Counted from the stretch's first letter, positions 1 through 9,228 are shown. The stretch: 41,700 nucleotides of DNA from an uncultured Bacteroidales bacterium (GCA_937982115.1 CALJNE010000073.1:1-41700), one strand, 5' to 3'. Notes: generated from the sequence alone by a model not told the origin. Program-made: numbers and translations.

Positions 1-58
1 GCTAAAAATTCATTTTGTCCAAAAGCCAACTAAGATAACTCAAAAGATTAATTATTGG

Positions 59-156
59 TTCTTATTCAAAATTTTGTTGTTAAAAATTAGGTAAAAGGTG
101 AAAGTGAAAAGGTAAAAGAGGAAAGTGGTGCTGCGATGTGAAATTATATGATTTTT
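59..156 (+). repeat. Direct repeat, copy 1
   Basis: This segment runs from a ttcaaaattttgttgttaaa block, through a g/a-rich middle, to a gtggtgctgcgatg block and a final aaattatatgattttt. It matches 352-440 with a few small indels in the purine-rich middle. A third partial copy of the left block lies at about 446-471. No reading frame runs through it, so it looks like non-coding repeat debris. Confidence 0.75.
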
Positions 157-351
157 GTGGTTCAAATTGAAAATAAGGTTGTTAAATATAGTTCAAATAA
201 TAAAATGTGCATTTGCGGAATGAATTTTTTGTAAGGAGGTGTTTTTTTTATAAATTATTTTGAAGATGTGTTGATAAGTGTCTGCAACCCAACGGCGAAC
301 AGGAAAAGAGAATATTTGTGAGTGGAGTTTATTAGGCTTTTAATTATGGTT

Positions 352-440
352 TTATATTCAAAATTATGTTGTTAAAAATTAGGTGAAAGGTGAAAGGTAA
401 AAGGGAAAGTGGTGCTGCGATGAGAAATTATATGATTTTT
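352..440 (+). repeat. Direct repeat, copy 2
   Basis: This is the second copy of the 59-156 repeat. It keeps the ttgttgttaaaaattagg, gtggtgctgcgatg and gaaattatatgattttt blocks and is shorter by several bases in the purine-rich middle. The left block starts again at about 446-471 and ends just before the ispG stop codon. Confidence 0.75.
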
Positions 441-502
441 AGTGTTCATATTCAAAATTTTGTTGTTAAAAAATTTCCATATAAATTATGGCAAAGTAGC
501 TT

Positions 503-2329
503 CTAAAGAATTGTTTTATCATTGTCAATTAGTTGTTTAAGCAACTCAATAGCATTATCTTCTTCTATGTTTTTGTAAACGACCTCTTTACCTTTATAAA
601 CATGTACTTTGTTATTAGCAGCTCCCACTATACCGTAGTTTGCGTCGGCCATTTCGCCTGGTCCATTAACAATACAGCCCATGATAGCTATTTTAATTCC
701 TTTGTATTCTGAGAAAGCTTCTTTAGCTTTTTTTGTAAGTTCTTCGAGGTTATACTCCGTTCTACCACAACCGGGACAAGAAATAAATTCAGCTTTGGAA
801 TATCGTATTCCTGTTGCCTGAAGTAATTGCAGGCTTAATTCGAGTGAATTGATGACTTTTTCATTTGTTTCTATCCAGATTCCTGAAGCCAGATTATCAA
901 TAAGCGCTCCGCCGGGGAATGAACCTGCTTCAGCAATAGCTTTCTCATAATCTGAATTAAGAATTTTTTGAGTGATTATTACAGAGGCTTTTTTATTGAT
1001 TTTTGTAATTTCTTTGTAAAAGTATCTGGTTTCGCCTAATGGATTTTCTGTTACAAATTCCAGCACAAAGCACACATTTGGCTGTGATAATATTTCGTAA
1101 TATTCTCTTTTTAAAACATCGAAGGATCTGATTTTAACAAAATAAAAATATTCCGGTTTTAGTTTGGAAATATTAAGATCTACAATATCTATTATGGGGA
1201 ATAAATTCTTTAATTTTTTATTTCCTTTCCATGTGGAATAACGAGTGATGTATTTTTTTTCGGGAGAGAGATTTTCGGGAATTTTTTCTATAAATACAAA
1301 ATCTGTTTCCTCTGTATCTTGACCGGATATAATAGCAAATCTGTTACAATTTAGTATATTGGGATATTTTGTTGAATGTTCGTAAGGATTATAAGTATTT
1401 GTAATTTGACTGACAACCTGGAATTTGAATAAGCGATTATTATATTGTTCAAGAAATTTTTTTGCAAAAATGATTTCGTTAACCGGATTTTCTGTTAGCG
1501 AAATTCTGATAGTATCTCCAATGCCATCGCTTAATAGAGACCCTATTCCTATTGCAGATTTAATTCTGCCGTCGGTTTGGTTTCCGGCTTCTGTTACACC
1601 TAAATGTTGTGGTAGAATTATATGATTTTCCATCATTTTTGCATTTAGTAATCGGCAGGCTCTGGTCATAATAGCTGTATCGCTAGCTTTCATTGATATT
1701 ACAAGATTAAAAAAGTTTTCGGCAGCGAAAATCTGAATATATTCCCAGGCAGCTTCTACCATACCTTGTACTGTATTGCCGTAACGACTCATAATCCGAT
1801 CACTTAATGAACCGTGATTCGAACCTATTCTTATTGCTGTTCCATATTCTTTACAAATTTTTATTAATGGTAACAGCTTTTCATACATTTTTTCTAATTC
1901 AAGTTGGTATTCAGTTTCGGAGAATTCTATTTTCTTAAATTGAGCTCTTTTGTCAATATAATTTCCGGGGTTAATGCGTACTTTTTCTACCACTTTCGCT
2001 GCTTCTTCAGCAACAGCAGGGTTAAAGTGAACATCAGCTATCAGAGGTTTTTTATAGTTTTCTTCCCAAAGTTTTTTCTTTACTTCTTTTAGAAATTCAA
2101 CATCCATTATTCGAGGAACAGAAATTCTTACTAAGTCTGCTCCTGCATCAAAAATTTGTTTACACTGCTGGATAGTTGCTTTAACATTTTCGACAGGTAG
2201 ATTGGTCATGCTTTGTAATCTGATTGGATTTGTTCCGCCAAGCTCAATATCGCCGATTTTTACTATTCTGGTCGGAATTTTTTCTCTATTGTGAATGTCA
2301 ATGCAATATCTGTCAGGAAATACAATCAT
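503..2329 (-). CDS. ispG: 4-hydroxy-3-methylbut-2-enyl diphosphate synthase, large form (IspG/GcpE)
   Basis: Catalyses the penultimate MEP-pathway step, reductive ring opening of methylerythritol cyclodiphosphate to HMBPP, in the cytoplasm. The N-terminal TIM barrel begins near residue 20 (GGTNPIRLQSMTN). The C-terminal [4Fe-4S] domain shows its ligands: Cys518 and Cys521 in SCPGCGRT and Cys552 in MGCIVNGPGE, followed by Glu559. At 608 aa it is much longer than the roughly 370-aa E. coli enzyme. The extra middle domain (about residues 290-510) is typical of the plant, Chlamydiae and Bacteroidota type. It is the last gene of the minus-strand run, 39 bases after the DUF2141 gene. It starts at ATG. 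Family and function are secure. Confidence 0.97.
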   Translation of the reverse strand: MIVFPDRYCIDIHNREKIPTRIVKIGDIELGGTNPIRLQSMTNLPVENVKATIQQCKQIFDAGADLVRISVPRIMDVEFLKEVKKKLWEENYKKPLIADVHFNPAVAEEAAKVVEKVRINPGNYIDKRAQFKKIEFSETEYQLELEKMYEKLLPLIKICKEYGTAIRIGSNHGSLSDRIMSRYGNTVQGMVEAAWEYIQIFAAENFFNLVISMKASDTAIMTRACRLLNAKMMENHIILPQHLGVTEAGNQTDGRIKSAIGIGSLLSDGIGDTIRISLTENPVNEIIFAKKFLEQYNNRLFKFQVVSQITNTYNPYEHSTKYPNILNCNRFAIISGQDTEETDFVFIEKIPENLSPEKKYITRYSTWKGNKKLKNLFPIIDIVDLNISKLKPEYFYFVKIRSFDVLKREYYEILSQPNVCFVLEFVTENPLGETRYFYKEITKINKKASVIITQKILNSDYEKAIAEAGSFPGGALIDNLASGIWIETNEKVINSLELSLQLLQATGIRYSKAEFISCPGCGRTEYNLEELTKKAKEAFSEYKGIKIAIMGCIVNGPGEMADANYGIVGAANNKVHVYKGKEVVYKNIEEDNAIELLKQLIDNDKTIL

Positions 2330-2368
2330 TTTGGTATGTTTTAGAAAAACTAATTATTTTGAAACTTG

Positions 2369-2800
2369 TTAAAGGTAATATTTTATTTCAATATTTAGTT
2401 TTGTATTTGATTTTTTCTCGATTAAGCATTCTTTAAATTTTGGCGGTCCGAGATATAATGTTGGATTGTTAGAAAAACCAAAACCTTCGGTTGGTATTCC
2501 AAAAATGTTAGTATCAACTTTTTCGTTATTGTTCTCATCATGAAAAACTGATATAGCATAAAATCCGTCAGGAATGCTATTAGTCTTTATTTTTATGGAT
2601 CCTTTTTGAGCTTTTACAGAACCGGCATCAATAAAACCGGTTTTTGTACTTAAAAAATGTTTTTCATTATCAAAAATTGCATATCTGATGTATCCTTTTG
2701 AATTTCTGATATTTGTAATTGTTAATTCTATAGAGCTGTTTTGAGAAGTGAGTGTAAAATTCACAAAAGAAAAAAACAATATTAAGAGATTAAATTTCAT
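2369..2800 (-). CDS. DUF2141 family secreted protein
   Basis: A small exported protein of 143 aa. Residues 1-19 look like a signal peptide ending ...LTSQ, followed by one beta-rich DUF2141 domain. The family signature is clear: DENNNEKVDTNIFGIPTEGF around residues 88-107, close to the equivalent motif in the second DUF2141 protein at 28876-29301. The molecular function of the family is unknown to me, and the likely location is the periplasm. It lies between trpS (10-base gap) and ispG, so it is probably co-transcribed with them. Confidence 0.85.
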   Translation of the reverse strand: MKFNLLILFFSFVNFTLTSQNSSIELTITNIRNSKGYIRYAIFDNEKHFLSTKTGFIDAGSVKAQKGSIKIKTNSIPDGFYAISVFHDENNNEKVDTNIFGIPTEGFGFSNNPTLYLGPPKFKECLIEKKSNTKLNIEIKYYL

Positions 2801-2810
2801 TTAATTTTTA

Positions 2811-3803
2811 TTAATAAAATTTCTTGAAGCCGATAATTTCTCTTACTTCTTTAATAGTTTTAGAGGCACTTTCTCTTGCTTTTTCTGCTCCCATTTTAGC
2901 TACTTTGGCGAGATATTCGTTGTTTTTATCAATATCTTTAATTCTTTCGTTAATTGGTTTGATAAGTTTTATAACATCCTCGGCAAGTTGTTTTTTTAGG
3001 TCGCCGTATCTAATTGTACAGTTTGCGTATTGTTCTTTAAAGTAATTTACGGTATCTTTTTCAGAGACTATTTCGAGAATGGTGAAAAGATTTTTTACAG
3101 GTTCGGACATTTCTGAGTTAGGAACTGTTGGTCCGGTATCAGTAACAGCTCTCATAATTTTTTTTCTTATAGTATTTTCATCATCAGCTAAGTAAATTCC
3201 ATTACCTTCGGATTTTCCCATTTTGCCGGTACCATCGAGTCCGGGAATTTTAATTAGTTCTTTTCCGAAATTAAAAGGTTGGGGTTCTTTGAAATATTCC
3301 ACTTTGTACATAGTGTTGAAACGGCGAGAAAATTTTCGAGCCATTTCGAGATTTTGCTCTTGATCTTTACCAACCGGAACTTTATCGGCATGATGAATAA
3401 CTATATCGGCTGCCATCAAAACAGGATAGGTAAGTAAACCCGCATTTACATTTTCGGGCTGTTTTCTAGCTTTTTCCTTAAAAGATGTTGTGCGTTCGAG
3501 TTCACCAAGGTAGGCATTCATGTTTAAGAGAAGATAAAGTTCTGCCACTTCGGGAACATCGCTTTGAATGTATAAAGTGGATTTTTCCGGATCAATTCCT
3601 GCTGCAAGATATTCGACCAAAACCTGACGAACATTTTTATATAAATTTTCAGGTGTAGGATGCGTTGTTAAAGAATGATAATCTGCTATGAAGAAAAAAC
3701 ATTTGTAATCATCTTGCAACCTAACAAAATTTTGAACTGCACCTAAATAATTTCCCAGATGTAAATTCCCTGTAGATCTAATTCCGCTTAAAACTATTTC
3801 CAT
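2811..3803 (-). CDS. trpS: Tryptophanyl-tRNA synthetase (TrpS)
   Basis: A class I aminoacyl-tRNA synthetase that charges tRNA-Trp in the cytoplasm. The HIGH-type motif is GNLHLGNYLG at residues 12-21 and the KMSKS-type loop is KMGKSEGN at 194-201. VGKDQEQNLEMAR (144-156) is the usual family signature. At 330 aa it has the normal bacterial length and is complete from an ATG start. It lies 3 bases after the S41 peptidase stop, inside the minus-strand run. Confidence 0.97.
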   Translation of the reverse strand: MEIVLSGIRSTGNLHLGNYLGAVQNFVRLQDDYKCFFFIADYHSLTTHPTPENLYKNVRQVLVEYLAAGIDPEKSTLYIQSDVPEVAELYLLLNMNAYLGELERTTSFKEKARKQPENVNAGLLTYPVLMAADIVIHHADKVPVGKDQEQNLEMARKFSRRFNTMYKVEYFKEPQPFNFGKELIKIPGLDGTGKMGKSEGNGIYLADDENTIRKKIMRAVTDTGPTVPNSEMSEPVKNLFTILEIVSEKDTVNYFKEQYANCTIRYGDLKKQLAEDVIKLIKPINERIKDIDKNNEYLAKVAKMGAEKARESASKTIKEVREIIGFKKFY

Positions 3804-3806
3804 AAT

Positions 3807-5483
3807 TTATTCTCCGCTTAATATTTTTTTGTATTCTGTATCGTTTTTAGCTATCTCAACAGCTTTAATTATTTCAGAATCATTTTTCAAAGAGTATTTT
3901 ATCAGTCCATTCTGATAATAATACTTAATAATAATTTCCTGAGCCAAGATTTCAGAAATTTCATCTTTAAACAATTGGAGGTCTTTGTTTTTGTCGTGGG
4001 CAAATTTTTGTTTTAGGATGTTGATTTCATTTTCGGCAAGGTCGAAATATTTTTCTTCTTTTGATTTTTGAATTAGGTCATTAAGTTTAATTTCTGTTTC
4101 GGTTTGATAATCAAAATCTTTATCTTGTAGCCATTCAACAAAGTCCTTATAAATTTCATCCGTGATTTTGAAATTTTCGGGTGAGGCTATTTTAGGATTT
4201 TTTAATTTGAAATAAACTGCATAGTCAAAGATTAGATTCTTTTGTATCAGACTTGAAGCAATATTGCTAAAATATTCAGGTTCGATTACTATATCAGGAT
4301 TTACACCTCCACCATCGTAAACTTTACGTCCGTTTTTAGTTCTAAATTCTTTTATAAGATAGTCGGGGATATGACCAACAGATCCATCGGGATTGCGGTG
4401 CGAATAGTCCAGTGCCTGAATACATCTTCCACTGGGGATGTAATATTTTGCTGTTGTAACTTTAAGGATAGTATTGTAGCTTATGTCTCTGGTTGTTTGC
4501 ACAAGTCCTTTACCAAAAGTTCTTTGTCCTACAATAACGCCTCTGTCAAGGTCTTGCATACATCCTGCAACAATTTCCGATGCCGAAGCAGACATGTTGT
4601 TTACAACAACAATAACTTTTATTTGAGTATCAATAGGATCAGCAGTAGTTTTATATTCTTTATCCCACTGGGCAACTTTGCCACGAGTACTGACAACTGT
4701 TTCCCCTTTGGGAATAAAAAGGTTGCAAATCTTAACGGCTTCTATTAACAAACCTCCCGGATTTCCTCGAAGGTCTAAAATAATTGTATTAAGATTGTTG
4801 TTCTTTTTTAAGTCAAGATAAGCTTCTTTAACTTCTTTGGCAGCTGTATTTGTAAAATCATTTAGGTTAATATATCCAATACCATCTTCGACCATGCCAT
4901 AAAATGGTACGGATTTAAGTTTAATTTCTTCACGAATTATTTCTAATGTTTTAGTTTCCTGCGAACCGGCAGGCATGATTTTCAGAATTACTTTTGTATT
5001 TGGTTCTCCTCGCAATAGTTCAGAGACTTCTTCCGTGTCGAGACCTTTGATTGATTTAGAATTAATTTCGAGAATAATATCTCCGGCTTGCAGTCCGGAT
5101 TTTTGGGCGGGACTATTTTCGTAGGGTTGCGAAATCATTGTATAATCATCTCTCTTTTGAATTAAAGCTCCAATACCGCCGTATTGTCCTGTTGTCATAA
5201 AACGGACTTCTTCGATTTTAGTTTCGGGAATATAAACTGTATAAGGATCCAGGCTTTTAAGCATTGCGTCTATACCTGTTTTAATAATTTCGCCCGGAAC
5301 GATAGGATCAACATAATAAAGGTTCAATTCTTTGTAAAGAGAATAAAAAATATCAAGATGTTTAACCGTTTCGAAACTATAATCGTATTCCGGTTTATTG
5401 TTTTGTGAATTTATGTTGATTGAAAATAAAAATAACAATCCTGAAATAAGACTTAAAACTCTAAAAATACTATTATTCAACAT
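3807..5483 (-). CDS. Carboxy-terminal processing peptidase, S41 family (CtpA/Prc-like)
   Basis: A periplasmic serine protease that trims or degrades exported proteins from their C-termini. From the ATG at 5483 (558 aa) there is a signal peptide or anchor at about 1-27. A PDZ domain follows at about 90-175 (GIGALIQKRDD ... SGLQAGDIILEIN), then the S41 catalytic domain at about 200-370. The dyad is Ser300 in NNMSASASEI and Lys325 in FGKGLVQ, 25 residues apart as in Prc/Tsp. A TTG two codons earlier is possible but less likely. Its start overlaps the end of rnpA by 11 bases, which suggests translational coupling. The conserved rnpA neighbourhood is typical of Bacteroidota. Confidence 0.92.
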   Translation of the reverse strand: MLNNSIFRVLSLISGLLFLFSININSQNNKPEYDYSFETVKHLDIFYSLYKELNLYYVDPIVPGEIIKTGIDAMLKSLDPYTVYIPETKIEEVRFMTTGQYGGIGALIQKRDDYTMISQPYENSPAQKSGLQAGDIILEINSKSIKGLDTEEVSELLRGEPNTKVILKIMPAGSQETKTLEIIREEIKLKSVPFYGMVEDGIGYINLNDFTNTAAKEVKEAYLDLKKNNNLNTIILDLRGNPGGLLIEAVKICNLFIPKGETVVSTRGKVAQWDKEYKTTADPIDTQIKVIVVVNNMSASASEIVAGCMQDLDRGVIVGQRTFGKGLVQTTRDISYNTILKVTTAKYYIPSGRCIQALDYSHRNPDGSVGHIPDYLIKEFRTKNGRKVYDGGGVNPDIVIEPEYFSNIASSLIQKNLIFDYAVYFKLKNPKIASPENFKITDEIYKDFVEWLQDKDFDYQTETEIKLNDLIQKSKEEKYFDLAENEINILKQKFAHDKNKDLQLFKDEISEILAQEIIIKYYYQNGLIKYSLKNDSEIIKAVEIAKNDTEYKKILSGE

Positions 5484-5874
5484 GACCAAATCTGTTTTTA
5501 TAAATTTTTTGTAAAGATAAAACTATTTTTTCCTGGATTTTCTCAAATGATGATAAATTTTGCGAATGAAAAACAATTGCAATTTTAAGACAAAGAGCGT
5601 TTTGCAAATTTTGTTCTCTAATGTCTTTAGAATTTAATCTTATGGCTTCTTTTATTCTACGTTTAATAATATTTCTTTGAAAGGCTTTTTTTATAATTCT
5701 TTTTGGTACGGATACCATAATTTTTAATTCAGAATCAGAATATTCATCGAAAACATAAAACACAGTTATAATATCTGTTCGGATTTTATTATTGGATTTA
5801 AAAACTTTATCAATATCAGATTTAAGTTTAAGACTATTTTTTTTATTTAAACTGTAAGGATGAGCAAGGGACAT
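5473..5874 (-). CDS. rnpA: Ribonuclease P protein component (RnpA)
   Basis: The small basic protein subunit of RNase P, which works with the catalytic RNA to mature tRNA 5' ends. At 133 aa it has normal length. The family motif appears as VPKRIIKKAFQRNIIKRRIKEAIR at roughly residues 56-79, the Arg/Asn/Lys-rich RNR helix that binds the RNA. The C-terminus ends in a helix (EKIQEKIVLSLQKIYKN). It lies between hemD (17-base gap) and the S41 peptidase (overlapping). Confidence 0.93.
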   Translation of the reverse strand: MSLAHPYSLNKKNSLKLKSDIDKVFKSNNKIRTDIITVFYVFDEYSDSELKIMVSVPKRIIKKAFQRNIIKRRIKEAIRLNSKDIREQNLQNALCLKIAIVFHSQNLSSFEKIQEKIVLSLQKIYKNRFGHVE

Positions 5875-5891
5875 TAGAGATTATCTCATAA

Positions 5892-6635
5892 TTATTTATT
5901 TCTTTGACTAAGGAAAATATCAATAGCAGTGGTAATTGAAGGAGTCTCAGGTGTTGGGGCTTTAAGATCGAGCCTTAGATTGTGGCTTTCCACAGCTTCG
6001 GCAGTTTTTAGTCCAAAAGCACCAATACAAATATCTCCCTGAACAAAATCTGGGAAATTCTGGAATAATGAAGCCACACCAGCAGGACTATAAAATACTA
6101 TCAGGTCGTATTCCAATTTTTTTACGTCAGAAAAATCAGCACTGACGGTTTTATGTAAAATTGCTTTAGAATATTTTATATTAGCTTTAGTAAGTTTACT
6201 TGGAATTTCTTGTTTATGAACGTCGCTTAGTGGAAGCATGAGATTTTCGTCAGGGAATCGTTTAATTTGTTCAAGGAGATCGTCGAAATTACCATTAGCA
6301 AAGAAAATCTTTCTTTTTCTGTACACCACGTATTTTTGTAAATAATGAGCTATTGCTTCAGTTATACAAAAATACTTCCAGGTATCCTTGGGTTGTATTT
6401 TTAATTCTTCGCAAATTCTGAAAAAGTGATCAACCGAAGTTCTGGAATTGAAAATTACGCCGGTATGTTCGCAAATGTCAACTTTTTGTTTTCTGAATTC
6501 CTTTGCAGAAATGCCTTCGACTTGCACAAACGGACGAAAATCCATTTTAACCTTGTATTTTTTTTCGATGTCGAAGTAGGGCGACTTTTCAGTTTCCGGA
6601 CGGGGTTGAGAAATCAATATGTTTTTTATTTTCAT
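5892..6635 (-). CDS. hemD: Uroporphyrinogen-III synthase (HemD)
   Basis: Cyclises hydroxymethylbilane with inversion of ring D to give uroporphyrinogen III in the haem pathway. At 247 aa it has family length and two alternating alpha/beta lobes. The N-terminal strand is ILISQPRPETEKSPYF. The C-terminal lobe has the usual YDLIVFYSPAGVASLFQNF, then CIGAFGLKTAEAVE, with TPETPSITTAIDIFL at the end. HemD diverges fast, so the call rests on overall pattern plus the hemD-rnpA context common in Bacteroidota. Confidence 0.88.
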   Translation of the reverse strand: MKIKNILISQPRPETEKSPYFDIEKKYKVKMDFRPFVQVEGISAKEFRKQKVDICEHTGVIFNSRTSVDHFFRICEELKIQPKDTWKYFCITEAIAHYLQKYVVYRKRKIFFANGNFDDLLEQIKRFPDENLMLPLSDVHKQEIPSKLTKANIKYSKAILHKTVSADFSDVKKLEYDLIVFYSPAGVASLFQNFPDFVQGDICIGAFGLKTAEAVESHNLRLDLKAPTPETPSITTAIDIFLSQRNK

Positions 6636-6647
6636 TTCTACTACAAT

Positions 6648-7361
6648 TTACCTCAAAAAAACATTAACAACCTCAAGTAGAAAAAATAATGGTAAAATTT
6701 CTACGCTGCAAAAGTACAAAAATGAATAGAAATTTAAAAATTTTATTTCTTTTAAATAATAAAAAAATATTATTGACCTAAATATCAATGCAAAAATAAA
6801 TAATATGAATATTACCAGAGATAATATCCTCACCGTTTGGTCGCCTGTAAAAGGAATTAAAATTGCAGGAGGAAGTACTGCTATTGATAGAATTATAAAA
6901 ATGTCTAAAGACTTTTCTGCGTAATAATGAAATTGTTTTTTGAAATCAAACAAAAATCCAAAGAATTCAAGACCAAATTTAAGTAACACAACGACAATGG
7001 TCCAGAATATTAATATCGCTACAAAAACAGTTTCCGGGGCAATTTTTAATTTGTGAGAAAAATAAGGATGGTAGAAAACAATAGCCGATACTGCGATGGT
7101 TAGGCTAATAACCGATGCCACCGAAACCAGAATTCCTGCGAAAGTAATTTTGTTTTTTTCGTAAATATTTAAACTTTTTTGAAAAGAGTATCTAAAAAGG
7201 TCAATATAAATGTTGGATAAATATTTTTTATAAGCTACTTTGATAATTGCCCAGAGTGTAATACAGATAAAAGCTCCGATTAAAATTAGAATTTCTCGGT
7301 AATCAGAAACCCTTTCTATTACTTGCATGTTAGCCGAAATCAATATGGCCGAATTAATCAT
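6648..7361 (-). CDS. DUF4271 multi-pass membrane protein
   Basis: A 237-aa integral membrane protein with about six hydrophobic helices, beginning ILILIGAFICITLWAIIKV and ending FLYFCSVEILPLFFLLEVV. It fits DUF4271, a family of unknown function found next to hemD in many Bacteroidota. It has a short gap to hemD (12 bases) and begins one base after the coiled-coil gene ends, so these genes form one transcript. No catalytic motif is visible. ATG start; a second ATG is 11 codons in. Confidence 0.8.
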   Translation of the reverse strand: MINSAILISANMQVIERVSDYREILILIGAFICITLWAIIKVAYKKYLSNIYIDLFRYSFQKSLNIYEKNKITFAGILVSVASVISLTIAVSAIVFYHPYFSHKLKIAPETVFVAILIFWTIVVVLLKFGLEFFGFLFDFKKQFHYYAEKSLDIFIILSIAVLPPAILIPFTGDQTVRILSLVIFILFIFALIFRSIIFFYYLKEIKFLNFYSFLYFCSVEILPLFFLLEVVNVFLR

Positions 7362-8267
7362 TTACTTTTCAATTGTGAAAAAGCTTTCTCCGATTTTGTT
7401 ACCGTCCATATAAATTTCTACGGTATATTTTCCTTTAATTAATTCACCGGTAACATCATAGAAAATTACAACATCCAGATTTTGTTTTTCGTAGATAATG
7501 TCTCGAGCTGCAGAATAACTAATATCTCTTTCTCGATATGTGAATGTTTGTCCGGAGCTTAAAACATATCCGTCAGGACTGATAATTCTGAGATAAACTC
7601 TACGTGGACCGGCTTTGGCTAAATCGTTAGCAACAAGTGTAAAACTGGTTTGTATTTTCTCCACTCGACTGGATCGTTCAGTTTCTTTACCTCTTCGGTT
7701 AAGGAATTTTATTGTAATATGAGAGGTTTTTACAACACTAGCTCCTTCAATTACTAGTTCAAGTTCATCGTTTTTTGTAACAACTTCGTCGAATTCATTT
7801 TTTATGCGATTATGTTCTCTTTTAATTTGTGTATTTTCGAAAATAAGTTGTTGATTTAATTGATTTAAACTGTCAATTTGATAAACGTAATGTCGCATGA
7901 TTTTTCGGAGCGAAGCCATTTCCTGTTCATACTTTTTTTGCATCTGATAACTGAAGTTTTTTGCTTTATCTAATTCTTCAATTAACAACAGAATTCTTTC
8001 CTTGTCTTTTTGAATTTCACTATTTAAACTATCATTATTTGATTTTAGGGAATTATATTCGTCGAGCAGGTCATTAAGTTGTTCTCGTAATTTTTCTTTT
8101 TCTACGGTTACCTCTTCCGTTTTTATAATTATGGTTTTATTTCTGCGAGAAAGATCATAAACCATGTAACCTAGGATTATTACCGCAATACTTAATACGG
8201 AAATTAAGCCAATCAGCACTTTTGTTGTTACATCTTTTTTTTCCGGCCTTACATCAACATTAGTCAT
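7362..8267 (-). CDS. Membrane-anchored coiled-coil protein of unknown function
   Basis: A 301-aa protein with a short cytoplasmic N-terminus, one transmembrane helix at about residues 17-39 (LIGLISVLSIAVIILGYMV) and a long coiled coil at about 45-165, rich in Glu, Lys, Leu and Asn. A beta-rich domain follows at about 178-301 (RRVYLRIISPDGYVLSSG ... KYTVEIYMDGNKIGESFF). The arrangement suggests an envelope-spanning scaffold with an extracytoplasmic head, but no function can be assigned. It is the first gene of the minus-strand run, behind the promoter at 8287-8319. Confidence 0.75.
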   Translation of the reverse strand: MTNVDVRPEKKDVTTKVLIGLISVLSIAVIILGYMVYDLSRRNKTIIIKTEEVTVEKEKLREQLNDLLDEYNSLKSNNDSLNSEIQKDKERILLLIEELDKAKNFSYQMQKKYEQEMASLRKIMRHYVYQIDSLNQLNQQLIFENTQIKREHNRIKNEFDEVVTKNDELELVIEGASVVKTSHITIKFLNRRGKETERSSRVEKIQTSFTLVANDLAKAGPRRVYLRIISPDGYVLSSGQTFTYRERDISYSAARDIIYEKQNLDVVIFYDVTGELIKGKYTVEIYMDGNKIGESFFTIEK

Positions 8268-8286
8268 AACTATAAAAATTTTTTTG

Positions 8287-8319
8287 CAAAAATATAAATT
8301 TCAACGCATAGTTTAACAA
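8287..8319 (-). promoter_or_regulatory. Predicted promoter of the housekeeping run
   Basis: Reading leftwards, a TTG (8317-8319) is followed after 22 bases by TATTTTTG (8287-8294), the Bacteroidota sigma-A -7 pattern TAnnTTTG. It lies 19 bases before the ATG at 8267. The spacer is at the long end of the usual range. Confidence 0.55.
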
Positions 8320-8325
8320 TTATAT

Positions 8326-8333
8326 TATTTTTG
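8326..8333 (+). promoter_or_regulatory. Predicted -7 box for the MBL-lipoprotein-GH20 genes
   Basis: TATTTTTG fits TAnnTTTG and lies 46 bases before the ATG at 8380. No clear -33 TTG is visible at the expected distance, so the call rests on the -7 box and on its place between two divergent genes. Confidence 0.4.
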
Positions 8334-8379
8334 AAAACAAAACTTTAAGAAATTCTTTTAAAAATTATTTGCATAAAAT

Positions 8380-9228
8380 ATGAAAATTAAAATTTTGGAA
8401 ACTCCGATTTTTCACATTGATGGAGGAGCTTATTTTGGTGTTGTTCCAAAAATTATCTGGCAGAAAAAATATCCTGCCGACGAAAATAATATGTGTAAGG
8501 CAGCATGCCGATCTTTATTGGTAGTAGATGAAAAACGCGTTGTTTTGATAGATACCGGCATTGGTGATAAACCCGAAGAAGAAAATGAAGATTTATATTT
8601 TACCGATTATTCCGAAAATTTAATCCAAAATCTTGCAAATGCAGGTTTTTCTCCGAATGATATTACAGATGTTGTTCTAACTCATTTACATTTTGACCAT
8701 TGTGGGGGATGTTTCTACATGGATAAAAATACAAATTCCTACAAATTGTATTTTAAAAATGCCAGGCATTATGTTAACATAAAGCAATGGGAAAATGCAA
8801 TGACTCCAAATTACAGAGAAAAATCTTCATATCACCATGAAAAATTGATAAGCCTGCAAAATGAAGGCTTGTTAGTTTTGATTGATGAAGAATTTAAACT
8901 GACTGAAAATATAGAGTTAAGAATTTTTAACGGCCATACACCCGGATTGATGTTACCCGTAATTTTTTCAGAAAAAAATACTTTGTTTTTCACCGGCGAT
9001 TTAATACCTGCTATGGCATCAATACCATTAGCCTGGATATCAGCTTATGATTTATTTCCACTGACAAGCATAGAAGAAAAGAAAAATATTTTGAACGAAG
9101 CAGCCGAAAAAAATTGGATTTTTATTTATCAGCATGATTTTTACAATGTTGCCTCTTATTTAAACAAAACTGATAGAGGAATTAGAGCCGGAAATACCAT
9201 AGAAAAATCAGAGATTGAAGATTTATGA
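8380..9228 (+). CDS. Metallo-beta-lactamase-fold hydrolase (lactonase-like)
   Basis: A 282-aa cytoplasmic MBL-fold enzyme. The metal-binding HxHxDH motif is THLHFDHCGG (His102, His104, Asp106, His107). Further ligands are plausible in NGHTPG (His about 189), FTGDL (Asp about 207) and YQHDF (His near 249). An acidic loop with IDTGIGDK precedes the motif. The architecture resembles AHL-lactonase-type MBL proteins, but the substrate cannot be told from sequence. Its stop overlaps the next gene's start (ATGA), so the two are translationally coupled. There is no signal peptide. Confidence 0.88.
   Translation: MKIKILETPIFHIDGGAYFGVVPKIIWQKKYPADENNMCKAACRSLLVVDEKRVVLIDTGIGDKPEEENEDLYFTDYSENLIQNLANAGFSPNDITDVVLTHLHFDHCGGCFYMDKNTNSYKLYFKNARHYVNIKQWENAMTPNYREKSSYHHEKLISLQNEGLLVLIDEEFKLTENIELRIFNGHTPGLMLPVIFSEKNTLFFTGDLIPAMASIPLAWISAYDLFPLTSIEEKKNILNEAAEKNWIFIYQHDFYNVASYLNKTDRGIRAGNTIEKSEIEDL

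Larger units (their letters stand above)
1..502. other. Intergenic stretch without a gene; degenerate direct repeats
   Basis: No convincing reading frame, RNA gene or terminator is visible. The stretch is low-complexity and rich in A and G (runs such as aaaggtgaaaggtaaaag). Its only clear structure is a repeat of about 90 bases present twice, plus a short third piece, listed separately. It lies downstream of the ispG stop codon, so it is the 3' flank of the housekeeping run. Confidence 0.7.
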
